In this document: piece by piece, positions 24,537 through 33,825 of the stretch
Position numbering within the stretch: the first letter of the stretch is position 1
Layout of the letters: each line of letters starts with the position of its first letter
Source: Miltoncostaea sp050250915
Lineage (GTDB): Bacteria; Actinomycetota; Thermoleophilia; Miltoncostaeales; Miltoncostaeaceae
DNA: 64,000 nucleotides
Assembly (NCBI GenBank): GCA_050250915.1
Contig: JBFWNT010000019.1
Location: 1 to 64,000 of the forward strand
Direction: 5' to 3'
Position numbers and translations under genes: made by a program
Notes under the pieces: model-generated
What the model was told of the DNA's origin: nothing
Database searches by the model: none
The model's input: the letters and a program-made list of their open reading frames with translations, nothing else

Positions 24537-25733
24537 TCACGCGACGGCCGCGTGCGACGGGCTGGTCCGCACCCGGATGGCCGCCGCGGCGCACAGCGCG
24601 AACAGCACCGCGCCCACCACCAGGGGCACCGCCACGCCCGCGTGCTGGAACAGGACGGTGGCCACCACGGGCCCCAGGATCCGCGCGGCGCTGCCCACCG
24701 ACGCGTTCAGGCCGAGGATGACGCCCTGCTCCCGCTCGTGCGCCGCCAGCGAGATGAGCGCGGTGGTCGTGGCGAAGACCAGGCCGGACGCCACGGACAG
24801 CACCGCCAGGCCCACGAGCAGCACCCACAGGTCGTGGGCGATCGACGTCACCGCCAGGCCGGCCGCCGTCCCGATGAGCCCGGCGATGAGCACGCGCGAC
24901 TCGCCCCATCGCGTGACCACCCGCCCCACCAGCACGCCCTGGCCGAAGGCGGCGAGCACCCCGATGTACGTGAACAGGAGCCCCATCTGGACGGCGTCGT
25001 AGTCGAACCGGTGCTCGCCGAACAGCGCGAACGTGCTCTCCATGCCCACGAACGCGAACGTGGCGATGAACGACAGCCACACCAGCGGCGCCAGCTCCCG
25101 GCTGGACAGCGCACGCCGCAGGGTGGCCAGCCGGGGGGCGGGCGCCTGCGCGGCGCCGGGCTTCCGCGACTCGGGAAGGCGGCGGTAGGCGATGACCCAG
25201 TTGAGCGCCGCCAGGCCGGCCGCCACGAAGAACGGCAGCCGCTCGTCGACCGACGAGAAGAGGGCGCCGAACGCCGGTCCCAGGATGAACCCCAGGCCGA
25301 AGGCCGCGCCGATCATCCCCATCCCCCGGGCGCGTTCCTCCTTGGTGGTCACGTCGGCCACGTACGCCTGGGCCGCCGCGTACGACGCACCGGCGATCCC
25401 CTGGAGCACCCGGGCCACGAACAGCACCACCAGCGTCCCGGCCAGCCCGATCATCAGCGCCGAGACCGCGCTGCCCGCCAGCGACACCAGGATGATCGGC
25501 CGCCGGCCGTAGCGGTCGGAGAGCCGCCCCCACACGGGGGCGAAGATCAGCTGCATCACCGCGTAGGAGGCGGTGATCAGGCCGATCTGGACCGGGGAGG
25601 CGCCGAAGGTCTCGGCCCACAGCGGCAGGATCGGCAGGACGATCCCGAACCCCACCAGGTCGATCACGACCGTGGTGAAGATGATCCCCAGCGGGGAGAG
25701 GAAGAACGACGGCCCCCGCGCGGCCCGCGACAC
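24537..25733 (-). CDS. MFS transporter (DHA1/Tet-like drug:H+ antiporter family)
   Basis: 398 residues, 12 predicted spans. The MFS signature GRLSDRYGRRPIILVS follows span 2 and motif C-like GFILGPAFGALF lies in span 5. It resembles TetA-type exporters, but substrate cannot be told. The GTG at 25733 is preceded by TAGGAGG, in which the Shine-Dalgarno overlaps the ctaB stop, so it is co-transcribed within the oxidase operon, an unusual position between ctaB and ctaC. Confidence 0.88.
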   Translation of the reverse strand: MSRAARGPSFFLSPLGIIFTTVVIDLVGFGIVLPILPLWAETFGASPVQIGLITASYAVMQLIFAPVWGRLSDRYGRRPIILVSLAGSAVSALMIGLAGTLVVLFVARVLQGIAGASYAAAQAYVADVTTKEERARGMGMIGAAFGLGFILGPAFGALFSSVDERLPFFVAAGLAALNWVIAYRRLPESRKPGAAQAPAPRLATLRRALSSRELAPLVWLSFIATFAFVGMESTFALFGEHRFDYDAVQMGLLFTYIGVLAAFGQGVLVGRVVTRWGESRVLIAGLIGTAAGLAVTSIAHDLWVLLVGLAVLSVASGLVFATTTALISLAAHEREQGVILGLNASVGSAARILGPVVATVLFQHAGVAVPLVVGAVLFALCAAAAIRVRTSPSHAAVA

Positions 25734-25741
25734 TCGGCCTC

Positions 25742-26638
25742 CTACGCGACGTCGATCACGAGGGCGACGAAGATCAACGCGAGATAGAGGAGCGAGTAGT
25801 GGAAGGTCGCGCGCGCCCAGCGGATGCCGGGGTCGCGGGCAAGGAGGGCCGCGAAGACGAGGAAGATCGCGCCGAGGGCCAGCGCGCTCACGAGGTACGT
25901 CACCCCCGCCGCCCCGGAGACGACGGGCAGGAGGCTCACGCCGATCATCACCAGCGTCCACAGCAGGATCTGCCGCTTGGTCTCCTGTACGCCCCGGACC
26001 ACCGGGAGCATCGGGATGCCGGCGGCGGCGTAGTCGCGCTGCAGCATGAGCGCCAGCGCCCAGAAGTGCGGGGGCGTCCAGTAGAAGACGATCGCGAAGA
26101 GCAGCCACGCGGACAGGTTGAGGTCGCCGGTCACGGCCGCCCAGCCCACCAGCGGGGGCACGGCCCCGGCGGACCCGCCGATCACGATGTTGTGCACCGA
26201 CGTGCGCTTCAGCCACAGCGTGTAGACGCCCACGTAGAGCACCAGGCCCAGCAGCGCGAGGCCCGCGGCGAGCCAGTTGGCGGCCAGGCCCAGCACCAGC
26301 GCGCTGAGCACGCCGAGGCCGATGCCGAAGGCCAGCGCCCGCGCCGGGGCGACGCGGCCGGCCACCACCGGACGCTCCGTGGTGCGGCGCATCCGCCCGT
26401 CGATGTCGCGGTCGATGTAGTGGTTGATCGCGTTGGCGCCGCCGGCGGCGAGGTAGCCGCCGACCATCGTCCAGAACAGGAGCCAGCCGTCGGGGACGCC
26501 GGCCGCGGCGACGAACATCGCGCCCGCGGTCGTGACCAGCAGCAGCGAGATGACGCGCGGCTTCGTGAGGCGCACGTAGTCGCCGGCCACGGCGAGGGGC
26601 CGCGCCATGAGCACGGCCGGGAGCGGCCGGGTGGTCAC
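25742..26638 (-). CDS. ctaB: Heme o synthase (protoheme IX farnesyltransferase)
   Basis: 298 residues, UbiA superfamily. DYVRLTKPRVISLLL, the first Asp motif NAINHYIDRDIDGRMRRT followed by RP, and LKRTSVHNIVIGGSAGAVPP with YWTPPHFWALAL are diagnostic of CtaB. It farnesylates heme b to heme o for the aa3-type oxidase. The GTG at 26638 overlaps the upstream small gene. Confidence 0.95.
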   Translation of the reverse strand: MTTRPLPAVLMARPLAVAGDYVRLTKPRVISLLLVTTAGAMFVAAAGVPDGWLLFWTMVGGYLAAGGANAINHYIDRDIDGRMRRTTERPVVAGRVAPARALAFGIGLGVLSALVLGLAANWLAAGLALLGLVLYVGVYTLWLKRTSVHNIVIGGSAGAVPPLVGWAAVTGDLNLSAWLLFAIVFYWTPPHFWALALMLQRDYAAAGIPMLPVVRGVQETKRQILLWTLVMIGVSLLPVVSGAAGVTYLVSALALGAIFLVFAALLARDPGIRWARATFHYSLLYLALIFVALVIDVA

Positions 26639-26820
26639 GCGGCCGCCGCGAGCGCGAAGAGGGCGACGAGGAGCGCGACCGGCACGACGGTCCACAGCCC
26701 GTCGAGGCTCAGCCACGAGACGCGCGGGGCGCCCTCGCCGCGGGGAGCCCGCAGCAGCAGGAGCATCGCGGGGACCGCGAGCACCGCCGCGAGCACGAGC
26801 GCGAGCATGCGGAGGGTCAT
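26635..26820 (-). CDS. Small two-span membrane protein at the head of the oxidase operon
   Basis: 61 residues: two hydrophobic spans (MLALVLAAVLAVPAMLLLL and WTVVPVALLVALFALAAAA) joined by a polar loop PRGEGAPRVSWLSLDG. No family recognised. The four-base GTGA overlap with ctaB and the position as first gene suggest an oxidase-associated assembly or accessory subunit; this is inference. Confidence 0.65.
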   Translation of the reverse strand: MTLRMLALVLAAVLAVPAMLLLLRAPRGEGAPRVSWLSLDGLWTVVPVALLVALFALAAAA

Positions 26821-26934
26821 CGGGCGGCGGCTCCCACGGCAGGCGAGCATAGCCCAGGGCAGCGCCGTCATCCGGTGACGGACGTACCCGGGGTCGGTTG
26901 ACGCAGGGAATGGAGGCATCGGAACCTGGAACGG

Positions 26935-28203
26935 ATGGCACACCGTGACGCCGTGGTCGTCGGGGCCGGCCCCGCCGGCCTGGGCGCCGCCCTGATGCTG
27001 GCCCGGGCCGGCGCGGACGTCACGCTCGTCGACGCGGCGCCGTCCCCGGGTGGCCTGTGCGTGACGCGGCGGCGCGACGGCTTCGCCTATGACCTGGGCG
27101 GCCACATCCCGTTCGTCCGCGACGACGCCCGCCTGGAGTGGCTGCGCGACCTGGTGGGCGACGACCTGCGCTGGGTGGACCGGCCGGTGGCGTGCGTGCG
27201 GGACGGCGACATCGTCCCCGGCCGGTACCTCGACCAGCGACCCGACCGCCCGGTGGCGCTCGGCCAGGCCGACGGCACGGCGGCCGGCGAGCTGGGGCGC
27301 CGGTTCGGGCCGCGCTTCGTGGACACGGCGATGCGCCCGTACCTCGAGAAGATCGACGGCCTGCCCCTGGAGCGGATCCCCGCCGAGCGGGCGCGGCGGT
27401 TGCTGGAGGACCAGGCGGCCCCCGAGGGTTTCCACTTCCCGGAGGGAGGCATCGGCCGGCTCATGGACGCGATGGCGGCCGCCGCGCGCGCCGCGGGCGC
27501 CGAGGTGCTGATGTCGACGCCCGTCGAGGCGATCGAGGTGCCCGGCGGGGAGATCGGGGCCGTGCGGCTCGCGGACGGCGACGGCGGCACGCGCCTGGCC
27601 ACGCGCGACGCGGTCGTGGCGATGCCCGCGGGCGCGGCCGCCCGGCTGCTGACCCCCGCGGCCCCCGGTTCGCTGACCCGCGGCGTGCCGATGCGCGCCG
27701 TGTGCATCGTGATCCTGGCCGTCGACCGGGAGCGGCTCAGCGAGGAGCCGTGGATCCAGGTGGACCTGCCGGGCGTGCCGTTCTCGCGCGCCTTCGAGCC
27801 GGGCAACTGGAGCCCGCGGATGAGCCCGGACGGCGCCACCGCGATCGGCCTGGAGTGCTACTGCACGGCGACGGGCGCGGACCCGGTGTGGGGGCTCCCC
27901 GACGCCCGGCTCGCCGCCGCCTGCGCGCGCGCCCTCCACGAGCCGCTCGGGCTGCTGGACGACCCCGGCGCCGCGCGGCTGGTGGAGGTGGTGCGGCTGC
28001 CGCGCGCCTACCCCGTGCCGGACCTGGCCAACCTCGATGCCATCCGCGCGCCGGCGGAGTGGCTGGCCGCGCTGGGCGGGGTGCACCTGGCCCCCGGATC
28101 GGCGGTGATCGAGGCGATCGAGGCGGGCGAGCGCGCCGCCGCCGAGGTGCTCTCCGGGAGGTCCGCGTCGCCGCCCGACGGAGGGGTGCCGCACATCAGC
28201 TAG
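26935..28203 (+). CDS. FAD-dependent NAD(P)-binding oxidoreductase (amine oxidase/protoporphyrinogen oxidase-like fold)
   Basis: 422 residues. The N-terminal FAD motif VVVGAGPAGLGAALMLARAG is followed by SPGGLCVTRRRDGFAYDLGG HIPF. The mid region resembles the UDP-galactopyranose mutase and protoporphyrinogen oxidase group (ALGGVHLAPGSAVIEAIEAG near the end). It is cytosolic. Substrate cannot be assigned; heme (next to oxidase and heme genes) or sugar chemistry are both possible. It reads divergently from the oxidase operon, with a 114-bp gap holding a TTGACG (26898-26903) but no convincing -10. Confidence 0.7.
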   Translation: MAHRDAVVVGAGPAGLGAALMLARAGADVTLVDAAPSPGGLCVTRRRDGFAYDLGGHIPFVRDDARLEWLRDLVGDDLRWVDRPVACVRDGDIVPGRYLDQRPDRPVALGQADGTAAGELGRRFGPRFVDTAMRPYLEKIDGLPLERIPAERARRLLEDQAAPEGFHFPEGGIGRLMDAMAAAARAAGAEVLMSTPVEAIEVPGGEIGAVRLADGDGGTRLATRDAVVAMPAGAAARLLTPAAPGSLTRGVPMRAVCIVILAVDRERLSEEPWIQVDLPGVPFSRAFEPGNWSPRMSPDGATAIGLECYCTATGADPVWGLPDARLAAACARALHEPLGLLDDPGAARLVEVVRLPRAYPVPDLANLDAIRAPAEWLAALGGVHLAPGSAVIEAIEAGERAAAEVLSGRSASPPDGGVPHIS

Positions 28204-28232
28204 GCGCCCCGCCGGTGCGGTAGCGTCCACGC

Positions 28233-29678
28233 ATGGCGACGACGTCCACCGCGACGATGCGCGAGCGGTTCGAGGCACTGCTCTCCCCGGACCGCGTGAT
28301 CGACCATCCGCTGGAGCGGCGCCTGTACTCCCGCGACGGCTCGATCGCCATGGGCGACGCCGGCCTGGTGGTGCTGCCGGAGACCACCGCGGAGGTGGTG
28401 GACTGCGTGCGGCTCGCCCGCGAGCTGGACCTGCCGGTGGTGCCGCGCGGCTCGGGCACCGGCCTCTGCGGCGGCGCCGTCCCCCTGGACGGGGCGATCG
28501 TGCTGTCCGTCGCCCGCATGACCCGCATCCTGGACGTGGACCCGGCGGTGCCGTGCGCCCGGGTCGAGCCGGGCGTGCTGAACCTGGACCTGTCGGTCGC
28601 GGTCCGCCACCTGGGCCTGCACTACGCGCCCGACCCCTCCAGCCAGCAGGCGTGCTCCATCGGCGGCAACGTCGCCACCAACGCCGGCGGGCCCCACTGC
28701 CTGGCGTCCGGCGTGACCGCCCAGCACGTCCTGGGCATGGAGATCGTGCTGGCCGACGGCGAGGTGCTCCGCCTGGGCGGCCCCGCCCCCGACCCGCCGG
28801 GCTACGACCTGCGCGGCTTCGTGGTCGGCGGCGAGGGGACCCTGGGCGTGGTGACCGAGGTGACGGTGCGGCTGATGCGCACGCCGCGGCACGTGCGGAC
28901 GATGCTGCTCGACTTCACCTCGGTGCGGGCCGCCGGGGAGGCCGTGGGCGGCATCATCGGCGGGGGCGTCATCCCCGCGGCGATGGAGATGATGGACCAG
29001 CGGATGACCGTGGCCGTCGAGGCGTTCGTGCACGCCGACCTGCCGGTGGACGCCGCCGCGATGCTGCTGGTGGAGGTCGACGGCACCGAGGCCGAGGTGG
29101 CCGCGCACACGGCGGTGGTGGAGCGTGTGGGCGCCGAGACCGGGGCCCGGCGGGTGCGGGTGGCCCGCGACGCCGCCGAGGCGGCCCTGTTCTGGAAGGC
29201 GCGCAAGAGCGCGTTCGGCGCGGTGGCGCGGGTGGCGCCGAACTACTACCTCCACGACTGCGTGGTGCCGCGGACCCGCCTGGTCGAGATCCTGGAGCGG
29301 ATCTACGAGATCGGCGACGAGTTCGAGCTGGTGATCATGAACGTCTTCCACGCGGGCGACGGCAACCTGCACCCGCTCATCGCCTTCGACCGGCGCGACG
29401 CCGCGCAGGTGGAGCGGGTCCACGCCGCCGGGAAGGCGATCATCGAGGCGTGCGTCGCGGTGGGCGGAGTGCTCTCCGGCGAGCACGGCATCGGCCTGGA
29501 GAAGCGGGACTTCATGCCCCTGACCTTCAGCGACGTCGACCTGGCGGCCCAGGCCTGCGCCCGCGAGGCGTTCGACCCCGACGGCCGGATGAACCCCGCC
29601 AAGGTCCTGCCGGTGGGCAGCCGCTGCGGCGAGCTGGTGCTCGACGCGGGCTCGCTGCCCGACGGCACCTGGCTGTGA
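28233..29678 (+). CDS. glcD: Glycolate oxidase subunit GlcD-like FAD-linked dehydrogenase
   Basis: 481 residues. FAD_binding_4 (PCMH) domain with VVPRGSGTGLCGGAVPLDG, GGNVATNAGGPHCLASGVT and GYDLRGFVVGGEGTLGVVTE; C-terminal FAD-oxidase domain with VFHAGDGNLHPLI and LSGEHGIGLEKR. It oxidises 2-hydroxy acids such as glycolate or D-lactate. It is first of a glcDEF-like operon with four-base overlaps. The closely related LldD/Dld proteins cannot be excluded, but the three-gene order favours glycolate oxidase. Confidence 0.92.
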   Translation: MATTSTATMRERFEALLSPDRVIDHPLERRLYSRDGSIAMGDAGLVVLPETTAEVVDCVRLARELDLPVVPRGSGTGLCGGAVPLDGAIVLSVARMTRILDVDPAVPCARVEPGVLNLDLSVAVRHLGLHYAPDPSSQQACSIGGNVATNAGGPHCLASGVTAQHVLGMEIVLADGEVLRLGGPAPDPPGYDLRGFVVGGEGTLGVVTEVTVRLMRTPRHVRTMLLDFTSVRAAGEAVGGIIGGGVIPAAMEMMDQRMTVAVEAFVHADLPVDAAAMLLVEVDGTEAEVAAHTAVVERVGAETGARRVRVARDAAEAALFWKARKSAFGAVARVAPNYYLHDCVVPRTRLVEILERIYEIGDEFELVIMNVFHAGDGNLHPLIAFDRRDAAQVERVHAAGKAIIEACVAVGGVLSGEHGIGLEKRDFMPLTFSDVDLAAQACAREAFDPDGRMNPAKVLPVGSRCGELVLDAGSLPDGTWL

Positions 29679-30721
29679 GCGTCGCCCGGCCGTGCTCCCC
29701 CGGGGAGTGCGCGGCCGCGCTCGCCGCCGCGAGTGCCGCGGGCGAGGCCGTGGACGTCGTGGGCGGCGGCACGCGCTCGCGGGTGGGCCGCCCCGGGCCC
29801 CCGGCGCCGCGGCGACTGGAGACCACCGGCATGGCGGCCGTCGTCGCCCACGAGCCGACCGACCTGACGCTCACGGTCGAGGCGGGCACGACCGTCGCGG
29901 CCGTGGCCGAACTGGCGGCGAGCGCCGGCCAGTGCTGGCCCCAGGCGGAGGTGCGCCCCGGCTCCACCGTCGGCGGCGTACTGGCGACCGCGGCGAGCAG
30001 CCGCGAGCGCCTGCGGGCGGGCGCGGTGCGCGACTCGGTGCTGGAGCTGGTGCTGGCGACCGGCGACGGACGCCTGGTGAAGGCCGGCGGGCGCACCGTG
30101 AAGGGCGTGAGCGGGTTCGACATCCCGCGGCTGGCGGTCGGCGCGCTGGGCACGCTGGGCGTGATCGTGCAGGTCACGGTGAAGCTCTGGCCGCTGCCGG
30201 CCGCCCGCGGCTGGTTCGGCGCGGAGGCGGCGCTCGACGACCGGCTGGCCGTCGCCGAGCGGGTCATCACCGAAGGCCTGCGCCCGACGTGCGTGCTGCT
30301 GACGCCGGGGCGGGTGGCGGTGGAGCTGGCGGGCCCGCCGGACGACGTGGTGGCGCCCGATGGGCTGGTCGCGCTCGACGACGCGCCCGCCGCCCCGGAG
30401 GGGGCGGGGGTGGTGCAGGCCGGGGTGTCCCCCGCCCTGCTCGGCGTGCTGCTCGGCCGGCTGGAGGACGCGGGTCTGGCGTACGAGGCCCGGATGGGCG
30501 TGGGCACCTGCCTGGTGGGCGTCGACTCCGCCGACGCGGTCGACCGGGTGCGCGCCTGGGCGGTCGAGCTCGGCGGCCACGCGATCGTGACCGACGGCGA
30601 CGACGCCCTGCGCGCCGACCCCTGGGGCCCGCCGCCCCCCGGCCTGGCCATCATGCGGCGGATGCGCGACGCGTTCGACCCGGCCGGCATCCTCAACCGG
30701 AGGCAGCTCCTGTGGGCGTGA
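29675..30721 (+). CDS. glcE: Glycolate oxidase subunit GlcE-like FAD-binding protein
   Basis: 348 residues. A second, shorter PCMH-type FAD domain: VDVVGGGTRSRVGRPG, TVGGVLATAASSRERLRAG, VKAGGRTVKGVSGFDIPRL and ALGTLGVIVQVTVK. The C-terminal FAD-oxidase domain is short, ending FDPAGILNRRQLL. It starts with GTG 29675 overlapping the glcD stop, and overlaps glcF by GTGA. Confidence 0.9.
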   Translation: MSVARPCSPGECAAALAAASAAGEAVDVVGGGTRSRVGRPGPPAPRRLETTGMAAVVAHEPTDLTLTVEAGTTVAAVAELAASAGQCWPQAEVRPGSTVGGVLATAASSRERLRAGAVRDSVLELVLATGDGRLVKAGGRTVKGVSGFDIPRLAVGALGTLGVIVQVTVKLWPLPAARGWFGAEAALDDRLAVAERVITEGLRPTCVLLTPGRVAVELAGPPDDVVAPDGLVALDDAPAAPEGAGVVQAGVSPALLGVLLGRLEDAGLAYEARMGVGTCLVGVDSADAVDRVRAWAVELGGHAIVTDGDDALRADPWGPPPPGLAIMRRMRDAFDPAGILNRRQLLWA

Positions 30722-31923
30722 GCAACTGGGACCCCAGCCGACCGGCCCCGGCCGAGGAGGACGTGGTCAAGTGCGTGGCGTGCGGCCTGTGCCTGCCGCA
30801 CTGCCCCACCTTCCGGCTCACGGGCCGCGAGACGGCGTCGCCGCGCGGCCGGATCGCGGCGATGCGGGCGGTGGAGGAGGGCGTCGCGCGGGTCGACGCG
30901 TCGTTCGCCACGATGATGGACGAGTGCCTGGCGTGCCGCGCCTGCGAGGCGGCGTGCCCCAGCGGCGTCCCCTTCGGCCGCATGATCGAGGGCGCCCGGG
31001 CGCAGGCGGAGCCGGTCCGCGCGATCCCGGTGCGCGGGGTGAAGAAGGCGGGCCTCGCGGGCGTGCTGCCGCGGCCGTGGGCGGTGAAGGGCGCCGGCTG
31101 GGGGCTGGCGCTGACGCGGATGCTGCGGCTCGACCGCCTGGCCCCGTCGGCGCAGCGGGCGAGCACCCCGCCGGCGAGCGTGTCGGAGCTGCTGAAGCCG
31201 ATCCCGGCGGAGCTGGGGAGCGGGCCGGTGGCGAAGGTGCTGTCGGGCTGCGTGATGGACGTGGCGTTCCGACCGGTGCAGCGGGCCACGATGCGGGTGG
31301 TCGCCGACGCCGGCTTCCGGGCGGTCCGCACCACCCCGGCGGGGTGCTGCGGCGCGCTGGCGATGCACTACGGCCAGCCCGAGGCGGCGAAGGCGATGGC
31401 GCGCGAGCGGATCGCGGAGATGGAGGACGCCGACCTGATCGTGGTCAACGCGTCCGGCTGCAGCGCGCACGTGAAGACCTACGGCGAGCTGCTGGCCGAC
31501 GACCCGGCCTGGGCGGAGCGCGCCGAGCGGGTGGCGGAGCGGACGGTGGACCTCATCGAGATGACGCCGCCGCCGCGCGACGCCGGCATCGGCACCGTGG
31601 CGGTGCACGACGCGTGCCACCACCTCCACGCCCAGCGGATCGAGCCGCGCGCGATGCTGCGCGACGCGGGCGCCACCTGCGTCGACCTGGGCGACGGAGG
31701 GCGTTGCTGTGGCGCGGCCGGCCTCTACAGCGTGCTGCAGCCGGAGCTGGCGGGGCGGCTGCGGCGGCAGAAGGCGGAGGCGATCGCCGCGACCGGCGCC
31801 CCGGTGGTGGCGGTCGCGAACCCGGGGTGCGCGATCCAGATCGACGCGGGCCTGCGGGAGATCGGCGCCGACGTGCGGGTGGCGCACCCGGCGGAGCTGA
31901 TATCGCCCGAAGGCGGCGTGTGA
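30718..31923 (+). CDS. glcF: Glycolate oxidase iron-sulfur subunit GlcF-like
   Basis: 401 residues. Two 4Fe-4S ferredoxin motifs (CVACGLCLPHCP and CLACRACEAACP) and two CCG domains (LSGCVMDVAF..CCGALAMHYG and HDACHHLHAQ..RCCGAAGLYS). It passes electrons from the flavin subunits to the quinone pool, probably at the membrane face. GTGA overlaps at both ends. Confidence 0.93.
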   Translation: MSNWDPSRPAPAEEDVVKCVACGLCLPHCPTFRLTGRETASPRGRIAAMRAVEEGVARVDASFATMMDECLACRACEAACPSGVPFGRMIEGARAQAEPVRAIPVRGVKKAGLAGVLPRPWAVKGAGWGLALTRMLRLDRLAPSAQRASTPPASVSELLKPIPAELGSGPVAKVLSGCVMDVAFRPVQRATMRVVADAGFRAVRTTPAGCCGALAMHYGQPEAAKAMARERIAEMEDADLIVVNASGCSAHVKTYGELLADDPAWAERAERVAERTVDLIEMTPPPRDAGIGTVAVHDACHHLHAQRIEPRAMLRDAGATCVDLGDGGRCCGAAGLYSVLQPELAGRLRRQKAEAIAATGAPVVAVANPGCAIQIDAGLREIGADVRVAHPAELISPEGGV

Positions 31924-32879
31924 GGGTCGCCCTCGCCGCCATGGCGATCCTGCTCGCCGGGACCGCGGTGGCCGAGGGCGCGGTCGTCGGACGGGGCACC
32001 CCCGCGAGCTGCACGTCGGCGGCCGTGGTGGCGGCGGTGGCCCGCGGCGGCCACGTGACGTTCGACTGCGGCCCCGCCCCGGTCACGATCGCGATGCGGC
32101 GCACCGCGAAGGTGCGGAACACCAGCAGGACGGTGGTGCTGGACGGCGGCGGGCGGGTCACCCTGAGCGGCGGCGGGGCGCGACGGATCCTGTACCAGAA
32201 CACCTGCGACCGAGCGCAGGTGTGGACCACCGACCACTGCCAGAACCAGGCCACGCCGCGCCTGGTGGTGAAGGACATGGCGTTCCGGGGCGGCAACGCG
32301 ACGGGCGAGACGGTTGACGGCGGCGGTGGCGGCGCGATCTTCGCCCGCGGCGGGCGGCTCACGATCATCCGCTCCCGCTTCACCGGCAACCGCTGCGACC
32401 GGACGGGGCCGGACGTGGGCGGCGCGGCGGTGCGGGCCCTGAGCCAGTTCAACGACATCCCCGTGCGGGTCGTGGGCAGTGTGTTCACGGGCGGCCGCTG
32501 CTCCAACGGCGGGGCGCTCAGCAGCATCGGCGTGTCGTGGCGCATCACCGGCAGCACGTTCCGGGGCAACCGGGCGATCGGAAACGGGGCGAACCCGGCG
32601 CGCGGCGGCACCCCCGGCGGCGGCAGCGGCGGCGCGATCTACCTGGACGGCAACCGGTTCACCCTGACGCTGCGCGACACGCTGATCGAGGGCAACACGG
32701 CGCGCGAGGGCGGCGGCGCGATCTTCTTCGTGAGCAACGACCGGACCGGGACGGCCACGCTGGCCGCGTCCACCCTGCGGCGCAACCCGAGCCTGGGCTT
32801 CGAGACGCCCGGCCTCCCCGGGATCTTCTTCCTGGGTGCCGCCCGGCCGGCCCTGACGGACGGGACCCGCCTCAGCTGA
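31920..32879 (+). CDS. Secreted right-handed beta-helix protein
   Basis: 319 residues. Signal peptide (VRVALAAMAILLAGTAVAEGA), then repeated short strands with Asn and Gly turns such as MAFRGGNATGE, SRFTGNRCDRTG, SVFTGGRCSNGG, STFRGNRAIGNG and TLIEGNTAREGGGA, giving about 23-residue coils as in polymorphic-outer-membrane-type and pectate-lyase-like helices. Four Cys could form disulfides. No catalytic motif is evident. The GTG at 31920 overlaps the glcF stop by four bases, an unexpected coupling of a secreted protein with a cytosolic enzyme. It overlaps the convergent PNPOx gene by 8 bp. Confidence 0.75.
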   Translation: MRVALAAMAILLAGTAVAEGAVVGRGTPASCTSAAVVAAVARGGHVTFDCGPAPVTIAMRRTAKVRNTSRTVVLDGGGRVTLSGGGARRILYQNTCDRAQVWTTDHCQNQATPRLVVKDMAFRGGNATGETVDGGGGGAIFARGGRLTIIRSRFTGNRCDRTGPDVGGAAVRALSQFNDIPVRVVGSVFTGGRCSNGGALSSIGVSWRITGSTFRGNRAIGNGANPARGGTPGGGSGGAIYLDGNRFTLTLRDTLIEGNTAREGGGAIFFVSNDRTGTATLAASTLRRNPSLGFETPGLPGIFFLGAARPALTDGTRLS

Positions 32880-33423
32880 AGCGGTACCGGGTCTGGCTGA
32901 AGGTGTCGCCCTTGCGGAACGCGTAGGCGCGGGCCGGGCGGATCGCGAGGACCAGCGCGAGGTCGGCGACGCCGTCGTCCAGGTCCCCCTGGTTCGGGTG
33001 GCGGAAGCCGTCGTCGTCGACGTCGAAGCGCCACGTCTCGCCGTACTTGGCGATCCACATGTCGCGGAGCCGCGTGAGCCGGCCGGCCCCGGTGACGCGC
33101 TCGGCGCGGCCCTCGATGATCACGTCGAGGCCGTCCTCCATGGTGTTGCGTCCGGTGCTGAGGGTGCACTGCGGGTTGGCGGCGAGGTTGCGCGCCTTCT
33201 GCTCGTCGTCGCCGGTGCTGATGTGCATCGCCCCGTCCGCCCACACGGCCAGCAGCGGCGTCACGTGCGGCTGCCCGGACCGCCGGACGCTGGCGATCCA
33301 GTAGAGCTCGGCGGTGATCAGCGCGTCCCGCGCCTCCTCCCACGGCGTCGCCTCGGCGGCGGGGGTGCTGTACCGCGCATCGAGCTCGGGGGTGGGGGTC
33401 TGCGTGGCCTTCGCGGCGCTCAA
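32872..33423 (-). CDS. Pyridoxamine 5'-phosphate oxidase-like split-barrel flavin/F420 protein
   Basis: About 183 residues. Split beta-barrel pattern: AELYWIASVRRSGQPHVTPL, WADGAMHISTGDDEQKARNL and VIIEGRAERVTG, then a C-terminal DLALVLAIRPARAYAFRKG. The family binds FMN or F420 and includes F420-dependent reductases frequent in Actinomycetota. The TTG at 33423 has AGGGAG five to six bases upstream and puts the barrel at the expected place. An ATG at 33528 gives a longer protein and lies in a paired repeat. Confidence 0.8.
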   Translation of the reverse strand: MSAAKATQTPTPELDARYSTPAAEATPWEEARDALITAELYWIASVRRSGQPHVTPLLAVWADGAMHISTGDDEQKARNLAANPQCTLSTGRNTMEDGLDVIIEGRAERVTGAGRLTRLRDMWIAKYGETWRFDVDDDGFRHPNQGDLDDGVADLALVLAIRPARAYAFRKGDTFSQTRYRFS

Positions 33424-33522
33424 CGGGGCTCCCTTCGATGGTCTCCCCCGTACCGACCGGCGGGCCGCCACGAACTCATCGGCCCCGGGGTCCGGGGACG
33501 TCCACCCCCTCCCTTCCCCGGT

Positions 33523-33555
33523 GTTCATTCGAACGCTCGCCGACGTTCATTTGAA
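33523..33555 (+). repeat. Paired motif, 22-bp spacing
   Basis: GTTCATTCGAAC (33523-33534, quasi-palindrome of the form GTTC-N4-GAAC) and GTTCATTTGAA (33545-33555), linked by a spacer ending GCCGAC. Confidence 0.8.
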
Positions 33556-33644
33556 TGTCGGCTCGCGTTAAGGACGGATTGGATGCGAAGACGATCGGTT
33601 CCACCCCCTCAATGAAGGGTGTGGGGGCACGGGTCGCCTGGGGC

Positions 33645-33713
33645 GTTCATTCGAGGATCCCCATTCAATCGAGACCCCGCGGTTCAATCGAGACCCCGCG
33701 ACCTCGCTTGAGA
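33645..33713 (+). repeat. Irregular tandem array of four motif copies, 18-20 bp period
   Basis: GTTCATTCGAG (33645), then ATTCAATCGAGA (33663) and GTTCAATCGAGA (33682), each followed by CCCCGCG, then a degenerate CTCGCTTGAGACC (from 33703). The middle two units are identical over 18 bp (33664-33681 and 33683-33700). Confidence 0.7.
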
Positions 33714-33825
33714 CCGGCCCCCTGGGGCCCCCGGTCACGCGTCCCCCTTTCCGGCCACCGCGGCGACCCTCCGTCTCCCTCCAGTGAGGGTTCGGTGTCG
33801 CGGCCCGGGGCCGCATCCCGGGGTC

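Noticed and set aside
33645..33713. Possible CRISPR-like direct repeats
   Set aside because: Units are only 18-20 bp with no unique spacers; the copies belong to the dispersed motif.
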